This document shows positions 30,805-39,207 of a stretch of 50,070 nt of DNA, in pieces. The translations under genes and the position numbers were made by a program. Below the pieces are notes generated by a model, which was given only the letters and a program-made list of their open reading frames with translations, did not search any database and had not been told where the DNA came from. Source of the stretch: Terriglobia bacterium (lineage in GTDB: Bacteria; Acidobacteriota; Terriglobia; Bryobacterales; UBA6623); contig VXRL01000014.1 of NCBI GenBank assembly GCA_009838515.1, forward strand, positions 1 to 50,070, given 5' to 3'. Within the stretch, counting starts at the first letter, position 1; the number at the start of each line of letters is the position of its first letter.

Positions 30805-33800
30805 ATGCAGTCCAACTCGCCAGCCCGTTCCGAAAGCGCACCCGGGATCTTGGCGCGCGCCGTCCGCTCGATGGGGCACTGCGCGGCTCTGCTCGCCCTC
30901 GCACATTTCGCCGCGCTGGCGACGGGCGTGGCCCAGGAGCGCTCGGCCGACCTCTACCAGCGAGGCGTGAGCCTGCTCGAACAACGTTCGTGGGACGCTG
31001 CAATCCGCGAATTCGAGGAAGTCATCAAGCAGGAGCCCCAACACGTCGCGACGCACATCGCTCTCGGAATCGCTTTCAGCAACAAGAACGAGCAGGAACG
31101 AGCGCTGGAATCGTTTCGCAAGGCCGTGGAGCTGAGCCCTGACTCTGCCGAGACCCGCTTCAACCTCGGTCTGGCACTGCGCAACTCCGGGCAGGTCGAA
31201 GAGGCGATCTCCGAACTCGCCGAGGCGGCCCGGCGCGACCCAGCACTTGAGCCAGCACATCTCGAGCTGGGGATTCTGCTCTTGCGGAGCGAGCAACAAG
31301 AACGATCCGTCCAGCAATTCCTGACGCTGCTGGAGCGAAACCCCGATTCGGCGCAGGGCCACCACTGGCTCGGGGTCGCCTATCAGCAAGGCCGGGCCTA
31401 TGCGGAAGCGATTCAGCAGTTCCGGCGGGCGATCGAACTCGATCCCGGGCTCGTGCGTTCCCACAACAGCTTGGGAACCACGCTGGTGGAGACCGGGGAA
31501 ATGGAGGACGCGGTCGCAGCCTTCCGCAAAGCAGTGGACCTTAGGCCCGAGGACTCCGAGATCCGCATGAATTTGGGCGTGGCCTTGAGGACCGTCGGGG
31601 AGAGCGAGCAGGCGGCCGAGCAATTCAGGGAGGTGCTCGCGAGGAGCGCGCGAGAAGCGGGGCCGAACGGCCAGCAGCTCGATTCTCTCGCAGAAGTGCA
31701 TCATCAGCTGGCCCTGGCGCTGCAAGGGCACGACCTCGATGCTGCCGCGGCGGCGTACGAGCAGGCGCTCGCGATCAATCCCGAGAAGCAGGAGTCCTAC
31801 TACGGCCTCGGCCAAGCTCTCAAGCGCAGCTCGGCCCGCGCTCGTCGGCGGTCTGGTCAGGCGGCGGTCCAGACTGGACAAGCGATGCAGCGTGTCGAAG
31901 CTGCGCGCAATGCCTTGGCGCGCGGTGATGCCGAGACCGCGCTCGCGGAATTGCGAGCGCTCGTTGAATCCGATCCGGATTTCGCTCCCGCCCGCGAGCT
32001 GCTAGGGTTCCTCCTCGGGCGCCGTGACGATCTCGATGGTTCGGTGCGCCACCTCCGCAAGGCGATTGAGCTGGAGCCCAACTCGGCGGAGGCTCGCTAC
32101 CACCTAGGCCTTGCGTTGTGGTACCAGGGCCAGCGTGACGCAGCGGTGGGCGAGCTTGAGAGCGCTCTAGCCCTAGACCCCGCATTGGCCGAGGCTTGCG
32201 CTTTCCTTGGAATGGCCTACCGCGAGCAAGGGCGCGCGGACGATGCCAGGCGCTACCTCCAGCGGGCCGTGGCCCTAAACCGCGAACTCCCAGCACCGTA
32301 CATCGACCTAGGGTTGGTTTTTCTGGAGGCCGGACGGGGGGACTCGGCGCTTGGCCTCTTCGAGGCTGCCCTCAACCTTCCGGCGAGGGTAGGTGCGATT
32401 CCGGACCTCGACCTGCCGATCCAAGCCCTGCGCGCGAGGTTGGCTACAGGTCCCGAACACCCGGCCGCATATAACGTCTTGGCCAGGCTGCTGGGCAAGT
32501 CCGGAGCGGGCTCGCAGCAGGTCGCCGATGCCTTCCGCAAGGCGATCCGGTTGGACCCCGAGTATGCAGAAGCGCACAACAACCTCGGCTTGGTCTTGAC
32601 TCAGATCGACCAGACCGAAGAGGCGATCGCTGCGTTCCGCGAGGCCATTAGAATCCGGCCCGATTACGCGGACGCCCGAGCGAACCTGGGCGGGGTCTTG
32701 GTCGTGGTCGATGCTGACGAGGCGATACGTGAACTGGAGCAGGCAGTGGCGCTGAACCCCAATCTCGCAAACGCTCGGTACAACCTTGGCCAAGCGTACA
32801 ACCAAAAGGCGGACCGCAAGAGTGAGATCGAGCAACTGCAGGAAGCTCTGCGCATCGACCCCGGCTTCGCCAAGGCTCATCAGTCCCTCGGCAAGGCGCT
32901 CGTGGCAGAACGCAGAATCGATGAGGCCGTGGCCCACCTCGAGCAAGCCATCCAGTTGGACCCTAACCTCGGCGAGGCCCGCTACCAGCTCGGCCTCGCC
33001 TTGGTCCGCGCCGGGCGGCGCGACGAGGCACGACGCGAACTTGATGCCAGTCGGCCCTTGATCACGGAAAAGCAGCAGGCTGAAACCGCCACGGTCTTGA
33101 TGCGGGAGGCTCAGGCCGCTCTGGAAGCCGGCGAAGTGAACCAAGCGGTGGGCAAGCTCCGTCAAGTCACCCTTCTGACACCGGAGTATTCAGAAGCGTA
33201 TTCATTGCTGGGAGACGCGCTCATGCGCCGATCCGAGGCGGACGGAGCGATAGAGGCCTATCGATCGGCTCTCAAACTCAGTCCCGATTCCTACGGAGGA
33301 GCCGTGGGGCTTGGCCGTGCCCTGCTGTCGAAGGGCGACGACGACGGAGCCACCGCTGCTTTTCGCGACGCGGTCAAGCTGCGACCCTCTTCCTCCGAGG
33401 CGTACCGTCTGCTGGGCGAGAGCCTGGTCGAGACCGGGTCCGATGAAGAGGCGCTGGAAGCATTCAGGAAAGCGGTGAAGCGCGATCCGCAGGACGAATC
33501 CGCTTCCAAGCAGATTGAGGGCATACTCTCCAGGCAGCGCGAACAGCAGCGTGCGAATCTGCTCTCGATACTCAAGGAATCAACCCCGCTAGGGCTGGGA
33601 GACGTCGCAACCGACCCGACCGAAATCGACGATCCCGCCGCTGTCGGCGAGTTCGAATCCGAGATTCGGCTGGGCAACTATTCGCAGGTCGAACCCCGTC
33701 TGCGGCAGTATGTCCAGGACAGGCCCGAATCTTGGTGGGGGTACTACGCACTGGGCTACGTCTTGTTTGCCCAACAGAAGATCGGGGAATCTGTCGCAGC

Positions 33801-34506
33801 GCTTGCACAGTCCCTCAAGATGAACATCAACAACGCCGAGGCACATAAGATCCTGGGGCGAACGCTGATGATCATCGGCCGCTTCGACCGCGCTCGAATC
33901 GAATTCGAGCAAGCGGCGAGACTGAAGCCGGAATCGGCCGAAATTCGCTACAACCTGGGCAAGCTCTATTCGGCGCAGGACGATTTCCCTGCGGCGCGGC
34001 GCGAATTCGACCTTGCGCTGAGCTTGAATCCGGCATACATGGAGGCCTACAACGCCTTGGGATTCGCCCTGGAGTCGATGAACGAAGATTCCGAGGCCGT
34101 GCGGAACTACCGCAAGGCTGTCGAACTGAACGAAGGGCGAGCAGCGGGGTTCCTTTCGCCGTATGTCAACCTTGCCGCCCACTACAATCGCCTGAACCAA
34201 CCGTCGCTGGCCTTGGAACATGCTCTCGAAGCGCTCGCGATTGACTCGCAGTCCGACTTGGCACTGTTCCAAGCGGCCAAGGCGTACCGCGCGCAGAAGC
34301 AGTGGGACGAGGCAGTAGGCCACCTCGAGCGAGCGATCTCAATCAATGCCCGCGTTTCGCGCTATCACTACGTGCTTGGGCTGCTGTATCGACGGTTGGG
34401 CCAGACAGCGAAGAGCAGAAGCGCGATTGACGCATTCGAGCGCCTGGAGCGCGAGGCTGTGGAGCTAGAGACTCGGAGAAGGGAATCGAGACGAAACGAG
34501 CCCTGA
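30805..34506 (+). CDS. Giant secreted TPR-repeat protein (1233 aa)
   Basis: A 1233-residue protein with a signal peptide at about residues 12-45 (MGHCAALLALAHFAALATG, cleavage near AQE) and TPR repeats over nearly all the rest; I estimate 25-30 units. Typical units are AIREFEEVIKQEPQHVATHI, ALESFRKAVELSPDSAETRF, AIAAFREAIRIRPDYADARA and RIEFEQAARLKPESAEIRYN. A less regular stretch at about 330-360 (KRSSARARRRSGQAAVQTGQ) and another at about 905-950 split the solenoid into three blocks. It probably acts as an exported scaffold. The neighbouring CRTAC1 gene converges on it 73 bases away. TPR and CRTAC1 genes commonly occur together in Acidobacteriota, as I recall. Confidence 0.88.
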   Translation: MQSNSPARSESAPGILARAVRSMGHCAALLALAHFAALATGVAQERSADLYQRGVSLLEQRSWDAAIREFEEVIKQEPQHVATHIALGIAFSNKNEQERALESFRKAVELSPDSAETRFNLGLALRNSGQVEEAISELAEAARRDPALEPAHLELGILLLRSEQQERSVQQFLTLLERNPDSAQGHHWLGVAYQQGRAYAEAIQQFRRAIELDPGLVRSHNSLGTTLVETGEMEDAVAAFRKAVDLRPEDSEIRMNLGVALRTVGESEQAAEQFREVLARSAREAGPNGQQLDSLAEVHHQLALALQGHDLDAAAAAYEQALAINPEKQESYYGLGQALKRSSARARRRSGQAAVQTGQAMQRVEAARNALARGDAETALAELRALVESDPDFAPARELLGFLLGRRDDLDGSVRHLRKAIELEPNSAEARYHLGLALWYQGQRDAAVGELESALALDPALAEACAFLGMAYREQGRADDARRYLQRAVALNRELPAPYIDLGLVFLEAGRGDSALGLFEAALNLPARVGAIPDLDLPIQALRARLATGPEHPAAYNVLARLLGKSGAGSQQVADAFRKAIRLDPEYAEAHNNLGLVLTQIDQTEEAIAAFREAIRIRPDYADARANLGGVLVVVDADEAIRELEQAVALNPNLANARYNLGQAYNQKADRKSEIEQLQEALRIDPGFAKAHQSLGKALVAERRIDEAVAHLEQAIQLDPNLGEARYQLGLALVRAGRRDEARRELDASRPLITEKQQAETATVLMREAQAALEAGEVNQAVGKLRQVTLLTPEYSEAYSLLGDALMRRSEADGAIEAYRSALKLSPDSYGGAVGLGRALLSKGDDDGATAAFRDAVKLRPSSSEAYRLLGESLVETGSDEEALEAFRKAVKRDPQDESASKQIEGILSRQREQQRANLLSILKESTPLGLGDVATDPTEIDDPAAVGEFESEIRLGNYSQVEPRLRQYVQDRPESWWGYYALGYVLFAQQKIGESVAALAQSLKMNINNAEAHKILGRTLMIIGRFDRARIEFEQAARLKPESAEIRYNLGKLYSAQDDFPAARREFDLALSLNPAYMEAYNALGFALESMNEDSEAVRNYRKAVELNEGRAAGFLSPYVNLAAHYNRLNQPSLALEHALEALAIDSQSDLALFQAAKAYRAQKQWDEAVGHLERAISINARVSRYHYVLGLLYRRLGQTAKSRSAIDAFERLEREAVELETRRRESRRNEP

Positions 34507-34579
34507 GACCCGTCCGTCACGCCTGTTGAATGATTGCCTGCGTGAGCGGGCTCTACCGAATGGACTCGGCGTCGCGATG

Positions 34580-36463
34580 CTACGCCCTCCGAAACTCGTC
34601 CTCGCCGATGATTCCTTCGCCTTCCTTGATGACGATCAAGCGGTTCGCAGCTACGTTCTTGACGACCTCGCTGGCACCTGATGGCCAGCGAACTTCTACG
34701 CTCTCGGCCTCATTCGCGGGGCCCAGCCCGAAGTGCAGTCTCAAGTCATTCTGCGAATAGTAGCTCGACCCGCTCATCACTTCGTCGATCTGCACTAGTT
34801 CGTCGGATGCTACCGTTACCCGCGCTCCGATTGCAGATCGATTCGACTTGGTTCCTATGCACTTCACCATCAGCCAGTTGTTGCTGCTTCGACTCTCGTT
34901 GCGTAGCAGTGACGGAACGTCGTCAAGGTTGTTCACGACGATGTCCACCCGCCCGTCGTTGTCGAAGTCCCCGAAGGCGCAGCCCCGGCTTACACGTGGA
35001 GTCGTGATTCCCGGCCCGGCTGACCGCGACACGTCACGGAACCGGCCGTCCCCGCGATTTCGGTAGAGGATCTTCCTCTGCTCGTAGGTCACGTGGAGCT
35101 TCTTCCCCGAGATCGAGGGATACACGTGTCCGTTGGCGAGGAAGATGTCCTTCCAACCGTTGTTGTCGAAGTCCAAGAATCCGGCACCGAACCCAAGGTA
35201 CTTCGTGTTCACCCCCAAGCCGCCTTGCAAGCTCGCGTCGTAGAACGTGCCGTCACCGTTGTTCTGATAGAGCGTCGTCACTTGGTCGGAAAAGTTCGTG
35301 CGCACGATATCGAGCCAGCCATCCCCGTCATAGTCCGCTACGCCCACGCCCATGCCTGCCATGGCGGCGCCGTCCTCGTTAAACGCGCACCCGGCAGCGA
35401 TTCCGATCTCGCTGAAGGTTCCGTCCCGGTTGTTTCGGTAGAGCAGGCTGGGAGCCGTGTCGCAAGCGACGTAGATGTCTGTCCAGCCATCGTTGTTAAA
35501 GTCGGCAGCCACCGCTCCCATGCCGTACGACCCCACCGGACGCCAGTTCGTCTTCGTAAACGAGCCGTCGGCCAGGCCGCGCGGAGTCGTGATTCCTGAC
35601 TCCTCGGACACGTCCGTGAACGTCCCGTCGCCGTTGTTGCGGTAGAGGACGTTGGTTCCGCCCCCGAAGCCTTGCGGGCCGCACGCGACTGCGAGGTTGT
35701 TGTACCAGCACGATTCGGCGCCGCCCGGTTCGGGCGAATTGGCAGGATCGAAGTTGACATAGTTGGCGACAAAGAGGTCGATCAGCCCGTTGCGGTCGTA
35801 GTCGAGGAAGCAGCAGGCTGCCCCCCAGCGTCGACCGTCGCCGGCGACGCCGGCCTGCTCGGAGACATCTTCAAACGTGCCGTCGCCGTTGTTGCGGTAC
35901 AGGACGTTCTTGCCCCAGTAGGTCACGAATAGATCGTCAAGCCCGTCGTTGTCATAGTCCCCGACGCAACACCCCTGTCCCCAGCCCGAATGTGTCAGCC
36001 CCGCGTCGCGGGTGACGTCGGTGAACGTACCGTCCCGATTGTTATGGAACAGGAAGTTGGTCGGCTCGCGGCCCTCGGGGAAGCCTTCAAGCGAGGTTCC
36101 ATTGACAAGAAAGATGTCGAGCCAGCCGTCATGGTCGTAGTCGAAGAACGCGACCCCGCTTCCCATTTCCTCGATCAGATAGTTCTTTTCCGTCGCGCTG
36201 CCGAATACGTTGACGGCCGACCCCAGCCCCGCTTCCGCGGCGATGTCGGTGAAGCGAATCTCGTCGGCTTGCGGCTCGGCTGCCAGTGCGCAAAACGGCT
36301 GGCCCAAAAGCTCTTCCAGATACTTGGATCCGGGATGGTCCGGCAGCAGGGCCGCCAGGTGCCCGAAGGAGGCAGCCGCGCCACACGATCCGAGGGTTCT
36401 AAGGAAGCCTCGCCGGGACCGTCGATTCTTGCGACGGCCCGTACCGTTTCTCTTCGCTGTCAT
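34580..36463 (-). CDS. CRTAC1-family FG-GAP/ASPIC-UnbV protein (1)
   Basis: A 627-residue exported protein. A twin-arginine-like signal (RRSRRGFLRTLGSCGAAAS) opens the protein from ATG 36463; the frame before that is not protein-like. Residues about 85-540 form a beta-propeller of FG-GAP/VCBS repeats, each with a calcium-binding D-x-D-x-D-G-x-x-D loop, for example FDYDHDGWLDIFLVNG, GDYDNDGLDDLFVTY and NNGDGTFEDVSEQAGV. The C-terminus is the ASPIC/UnbV domain (LRLHFGLGPANEAESVEVRW, PSGASEVVKNV). Its biochemical role is not established; surface adhesion or glycan binding is often supposed. It converges with the giant TPR gene. Confidence 0.88.
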   Translation of the reverse strand: MTAKRNGTGRRKNRRSRRGFLRTLGSCGAAASFGHLAALLPDHPGSKYLEELLGQPFCALAAEPQADEIRFTDIAAEAGLGSAVNVFGSATEKNYLIEEMGSGVAFFDYDHDGWLDIFLVNGTSLEGFPEGREPTNFLFHNNRDGTFTDVTRDAGLTHSGWGQGCCVGDYDNDGLDDLFVTYWGKNVLYRNNGDGTFEDVSEQAGVAGDGRRWGAACCFLDYDRNGLIDLFVANYVNFDPANSPEPGGAESCWYNNLAVACGPQGFGGGTNVLYRNNGDGTFTDVSEESGITTPRGLADGSFTKTNWRPVGSYGMGAVAADFNNDGWTDIYVACDTAPSLLYRNNRDGTFSEIGIAAGCAFNEDGAAMAGMGVGVADYDGDGWLDIVRTNFSDQVTTLYQNNGDGTFYDASLQGGLGVNTKYLGFGAGFLDFDNNGWKDIFLANGHVYPSISGKKLHVTYEQRKILYRNRGDGRFRDVSRSAGPGITTPRVSRGCAFGDFDNDGRVDIVVNNLDDVPSLLRNESRSSNNWLMVKCIGTKSNRSAIGARVTVASDELVQIDEVMSGSSYYSQNDLRLHFGLGPANEAESVEVRWPSGASEVVKNVAANRLIVIKEGEGIIGEDEFRRA

Positions 36464-36590
36464 GCATCGCTCCGCTCTCGAGCACGCGGTCTCCGAACTT
36501 GGAGTTCGCGAGGCGGCAAGGCTCGAGACGAATGGGGCCGCCGTAGGCCAGAGTCGGCGCGCCTTGGCTCTAGTGCGGAACGCGACGGAC

Positions 36591-37043
36591 TCATGCCTTG
36601 GCTCCAAGCACCACTTGCTTGGGTGCCCCCACACCATGAATCGGAAGGAAGTAGCTGCCCAGATCGTCCTCTGTAACCGATGCAGGGATGAACCCTTCTA
36701 GAAAGTTATCTCCGCGTTCCTCAGAGATTTGGCAGCGGTCAATGTCAGGACCTGAGACAGCCTCATCGGGTGTTTGCGTGGCTCGTACCGTAACGCAGTC
36801 ACTTACATCCCGAGTAGTCGTAGCGCCACAGACTTTGCGGAATCCAGACTCTTGCAGCACTCGATCAAGAACACCTCGACTAATACATGACTCGAACCAA
36901 AGCTCGACGGCCTCACCTAGACCCTCAAGCGCCCGTCTCTTGGTTCGTGCCTGCGTGGCTACGTCGATGGCAGGGCACCAAACCACCCAGTCGCTTTCCT
37001 CATGCCGAATCTGCAGTGACAGCTTGACAGCATATCCGGTCAT
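36591..37043 (-). CDS. HicB-family antitoxin-like protein (no HicA seen)
   Basis: A 150-residue protein whose first 80 residues have the HicB partial RNase H fold: YAVKLSLQIRHEESDWVVWC, PAIDVATQARTKRRALEGLG, EAVELWFESCISRG. The rest (CVTVRATQTPDEAVSGPDID onwards) is a polar tail without a recognised DNA-binding motif. The start ATG 37043 is supported by GGAGAA 7 bases upstream. HicB normally neutralises a small HicA ribonuclease, but I find no HicA frame on either side. It may be an orphan or a solo HicB-like regulator. Confidence 0.65.
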   Translation of the reverse strand: MTGYAVKLSLQIRHEESDWVVWCPAIDVATQARTKRRALEGLGEAVELWFESCISRGVLDRVLQESGFRKVCGATTTRDVSDCVTVRATQTPDEAVSGPDIDRCQISEERGDNFLEGFIPASVTEDDLGSYFLPIHGVGAPKQVVLGAKA

Positions 37044-37281
37044 CGTCGGTTCTCCACGCCTGTCAAGCAAGCTGCCACGCCATCGCCATCAAGGTATCGA
37101 TATCTAGATCGCATTCTATAGGATTTCGCAACCCATTAATATGCACCAGCTTACAAGCGAATCAACCTCGTCTTGTGATTGATGCCCGATTGGACCTTGC
37201 GGGTTCTGCGCGCGGGCATTCCGGGCCTGCTGGCCAGCACTCGAACAGGAACCGATCCTAGGCCGCCTCTCGGTCGGTCGG

Positions 37282-39111
37282 GTGCGCATTGCCTCGGACC
37301 GCACAATGGTGCGATCGGAAAGGATTGGAGTTCTGACATCAGCCGAGTCGATCCGCGCCAGAATCACTAAGCTAGAGTTGTTGGTCGGCGCAAGATCATC
37401 AGCAGTCGCGCTTGCGCTCGCAACGCTCCCTTCCTCGCAGATTGGAATGCTGGCCCAAGAGCCGGCTCTGCCAACCTTTCAGGACATCACGGTACCAGCC
37501 GGCCTCTCCTACACGATCACCTGCGGAGGCCTGGTCACCGAATCCCTTCTCGATGTCAACGGGCAAGGGGCCTGCTTTCTCGATTTTGATGGCGACGGAT
37601 GGCTGGATGTCTATCTCGCGAACGGGTCGTCGCGTTCCTTGGACGAGGCAGGCCAAGCCCCCCAAGACTATCTGCTGCGCAACCGGGGCGACGGCACGTT
37701 TGCCGATGCCACCGAAGCGCTTGGTACCGGAGACACGAGCTGGTCGAGCGGATGCGCCGTTGGCGACTACGACAACGATGGCGACCCGGATCTCTATCTG
37801 ACCAACTACGGCCCCAACAAGTTCTATCGCAACGATGGCGGCCGGTTCCGTGACGTGTCGGACGAATCTGGCACTGCAGGCCCGCAATGGTCCCCCCCGA
37901 AGTGGAGCATGGGAGCTGCCTTCGGGGATGTCGACAGCGATGGCGACTTGGACCTGCTCGTGGCCAACTTCACCGAATTCGATCCCGTAACCTCCCCTCC
38001 GCCTCCGACGCAGGAAAACCCGTGCAAGCTCAAGGGCGTTCCCATCGTCTGCGCCCCTGACTACTACCAAGGCCAGCAAGACTTGCTTTACCTCAACAAC
38101 GGGGACGGCACGTTTCGCGACGTCAGCGCGACAGCAGGCATTGCGCAGTCGGAGCCCGGGCACGGCTTTGCCGCCGTGTTCTCTGATCTGGACAACGATG
38201 GGGACCAAGACCTCTATGTCGCGAACGACTCCGGCCCGAACTTCTACTACGAGAATGCGGGAGACGGCACGTTTACGGACATCAGCTGGGAATCGGGCAG
38301 CATGGTGAACGAGCACGGCGAGCCTGAGGGCTCGATGGGGCTGACTGTCGGCGACTACAACAACGACGGCAGGCCCGACATCTTCGTCACGAACTTCGTC
38401 GAGCAGTCGAACACCCTCTACGAGAACGATGGCGACAACCTGTTTCTCGACCAGACCACCAGCTTGGGCCTCGACCCCGTCGGCTTCAACTACAGCGGAT
38501 GGGGAACGAAGCTCTTTGACTTTGATAACGATGGCTGGCTGGACCTCTTCGTCACCAATGGGCACACCGACGAGCGGCTCGAACAGCGGTATCCGGCCGA
38601 CACCTATGCGGAACCGAACTTCCTGCTCCGCAACGAACTGGGCCGACGATACGTCGACGTGTCCGAACGAGTCGGCCTGCGCGAGCATGAACCCGGCGTC
38701 GGGCGGGGGACCGCCTTTGCCGATTTCGACAACGACGGGGACATTGACGTGCTCGTGGTCAACAAGAACGAGCTGCCGGCGTTGCTACGGAACGATGGCG
38801 GGAACCGCCGGAACTGGCTGGCGATCCGGACCCAGGGGGAAGAGAGCAACCGGGATGGAATGGGCGCGAAGGTGATCGTAAGCGCGGGCCGCGTGCAGCG
38901 CCTGTTTGAAGTGCGAGCGAGCGACAGCTATCTTTCCAGCAACGACCTGCGGGTCCACGTGGGCCTGGGCGATGCGGTGTCTGCCGATGTCGAGATCCGC
39001 TGGCCGTCCGGGCAAGTGGACCGCCATAAGAAGCTTTCGGCCGGCAACTTCTACCTCGCTGTAGAGGGCAGGCCCATCGAGGCTGATCACAGGCCTGCGG
39101 ACGCCAAGTAG
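37282..39111 (+). CDS. CRTAC1-family FG-GAP/ASPIC-UnbV protein (2)
   Basis: A 609-residue protein with the same architecture as its neighbour: FG-GAP/VCBS propeller (FLDFDGDGWLDVYLANG, GDYDNDGDPDLYLTNYG, SDLDNDGDQDLYVANDSG, FDFDNDGWLDLFVTNGH) and a C-terminal ASPIC/UnbV domain (LRVHVGLGDAVSADVEIRW, PSGQVDRHKK). The signal peptide is around residues 31-58 (LELLVGARSSAVALALATLP, cleavage near MLAQE). The true start is uncertain: ATG 37282, ATG 37306 or a TTG near 37378 that would directly precede the signal; none has a good ribosome-binding site. It converges with the TonB receptor gene at a strong hairpin. Confidence 0.85.
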   Translation: MRIASDRTMVRSERIGVLTSAESIRARITKLELLVGARSSAVALALATLPSSQIGMLAQEPALPTFQDITVPAGLSYTITCGGLVTESLLDVNGQGACFLDFDGDGWLDVYLANGSSRSLDEAGQAPQDYLLRNRGDGTFADATEALGTGDTSWSSGCAVGDYDNDGDPDLYLTNYGPNKFYRNDGGRFRDVSDESGTAGPQWSPPKWSMGAAFGDVDSDGDLDLLVANFTEFDPVTSPPPPTQENPCKLKGVPIVCAPDYYQGQQDLLYLNNGDGTFRDVSATAGIAQSEPGHGFAAVFSDLDNDGDQDLYVANDSGPNFYYENAGDGTFTDISWESGSMVNEHGEPEGSMGLTVGDYNNDGRPDIFVTNFVEQSNTLYENDGDNLFLDQTTSLGLDPVGFNYSGWGTKLFDFDNDGWLDLFVTNGHTDERLEQRYPADTYAEPNFLLRNELGRRYVDVSERVGLREHEPGVGRGTAFADFDNDGDIDVLVVNKNELPALLRNDGGNRRNWLAIRTQGEESNRDGMGAKVIVSAGRVQRLFEVRASDSYLSSNDLRVHVGLGDAVSADVEIRWPSGQVDRHKKLSAGNFYLAVEGRPIEADHRPADAK

Positions 39112-39150
39112 GTGCCGCGACAGGCGTTGTCGCCCGCAGCGAGGACAGAA

Positions 39151-39183
39151 AAGGGGCTTGCAGCGCTGCGCTGCAAGCCCCTT
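39151..39183. terminator. Bidirectional terminator hairpin
   Basis: AAGGGGCTTGCAGCG-CTG-CGCTGCAAGCCCCTT is a perfect 15-base-pair stem with a 3-base loop, lying between two convergent genes that end at 39111 (plus) and 39208 (minus). On the minus strand the stem is followed by TTCTGTCC after the TT of the stem, giving TTTTCT, so it best terminates the TonB receptor mRNA, but its symmetry lets it serve both. Confidence 0.85.
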
Positions 39184-39207
39184 GGAATCGTCAGCTCGCG
39201 GTAGCGA

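Noticed and set aside
37116..37367. 83-codon minus-strand frame between hicB and the second CRTAC1 gene
   Set aside because: It overlaps the likely start of the CRTAC1 gene on the other strand, has low-complexity composition and no family match. I also tested it as a HicA and found no match.
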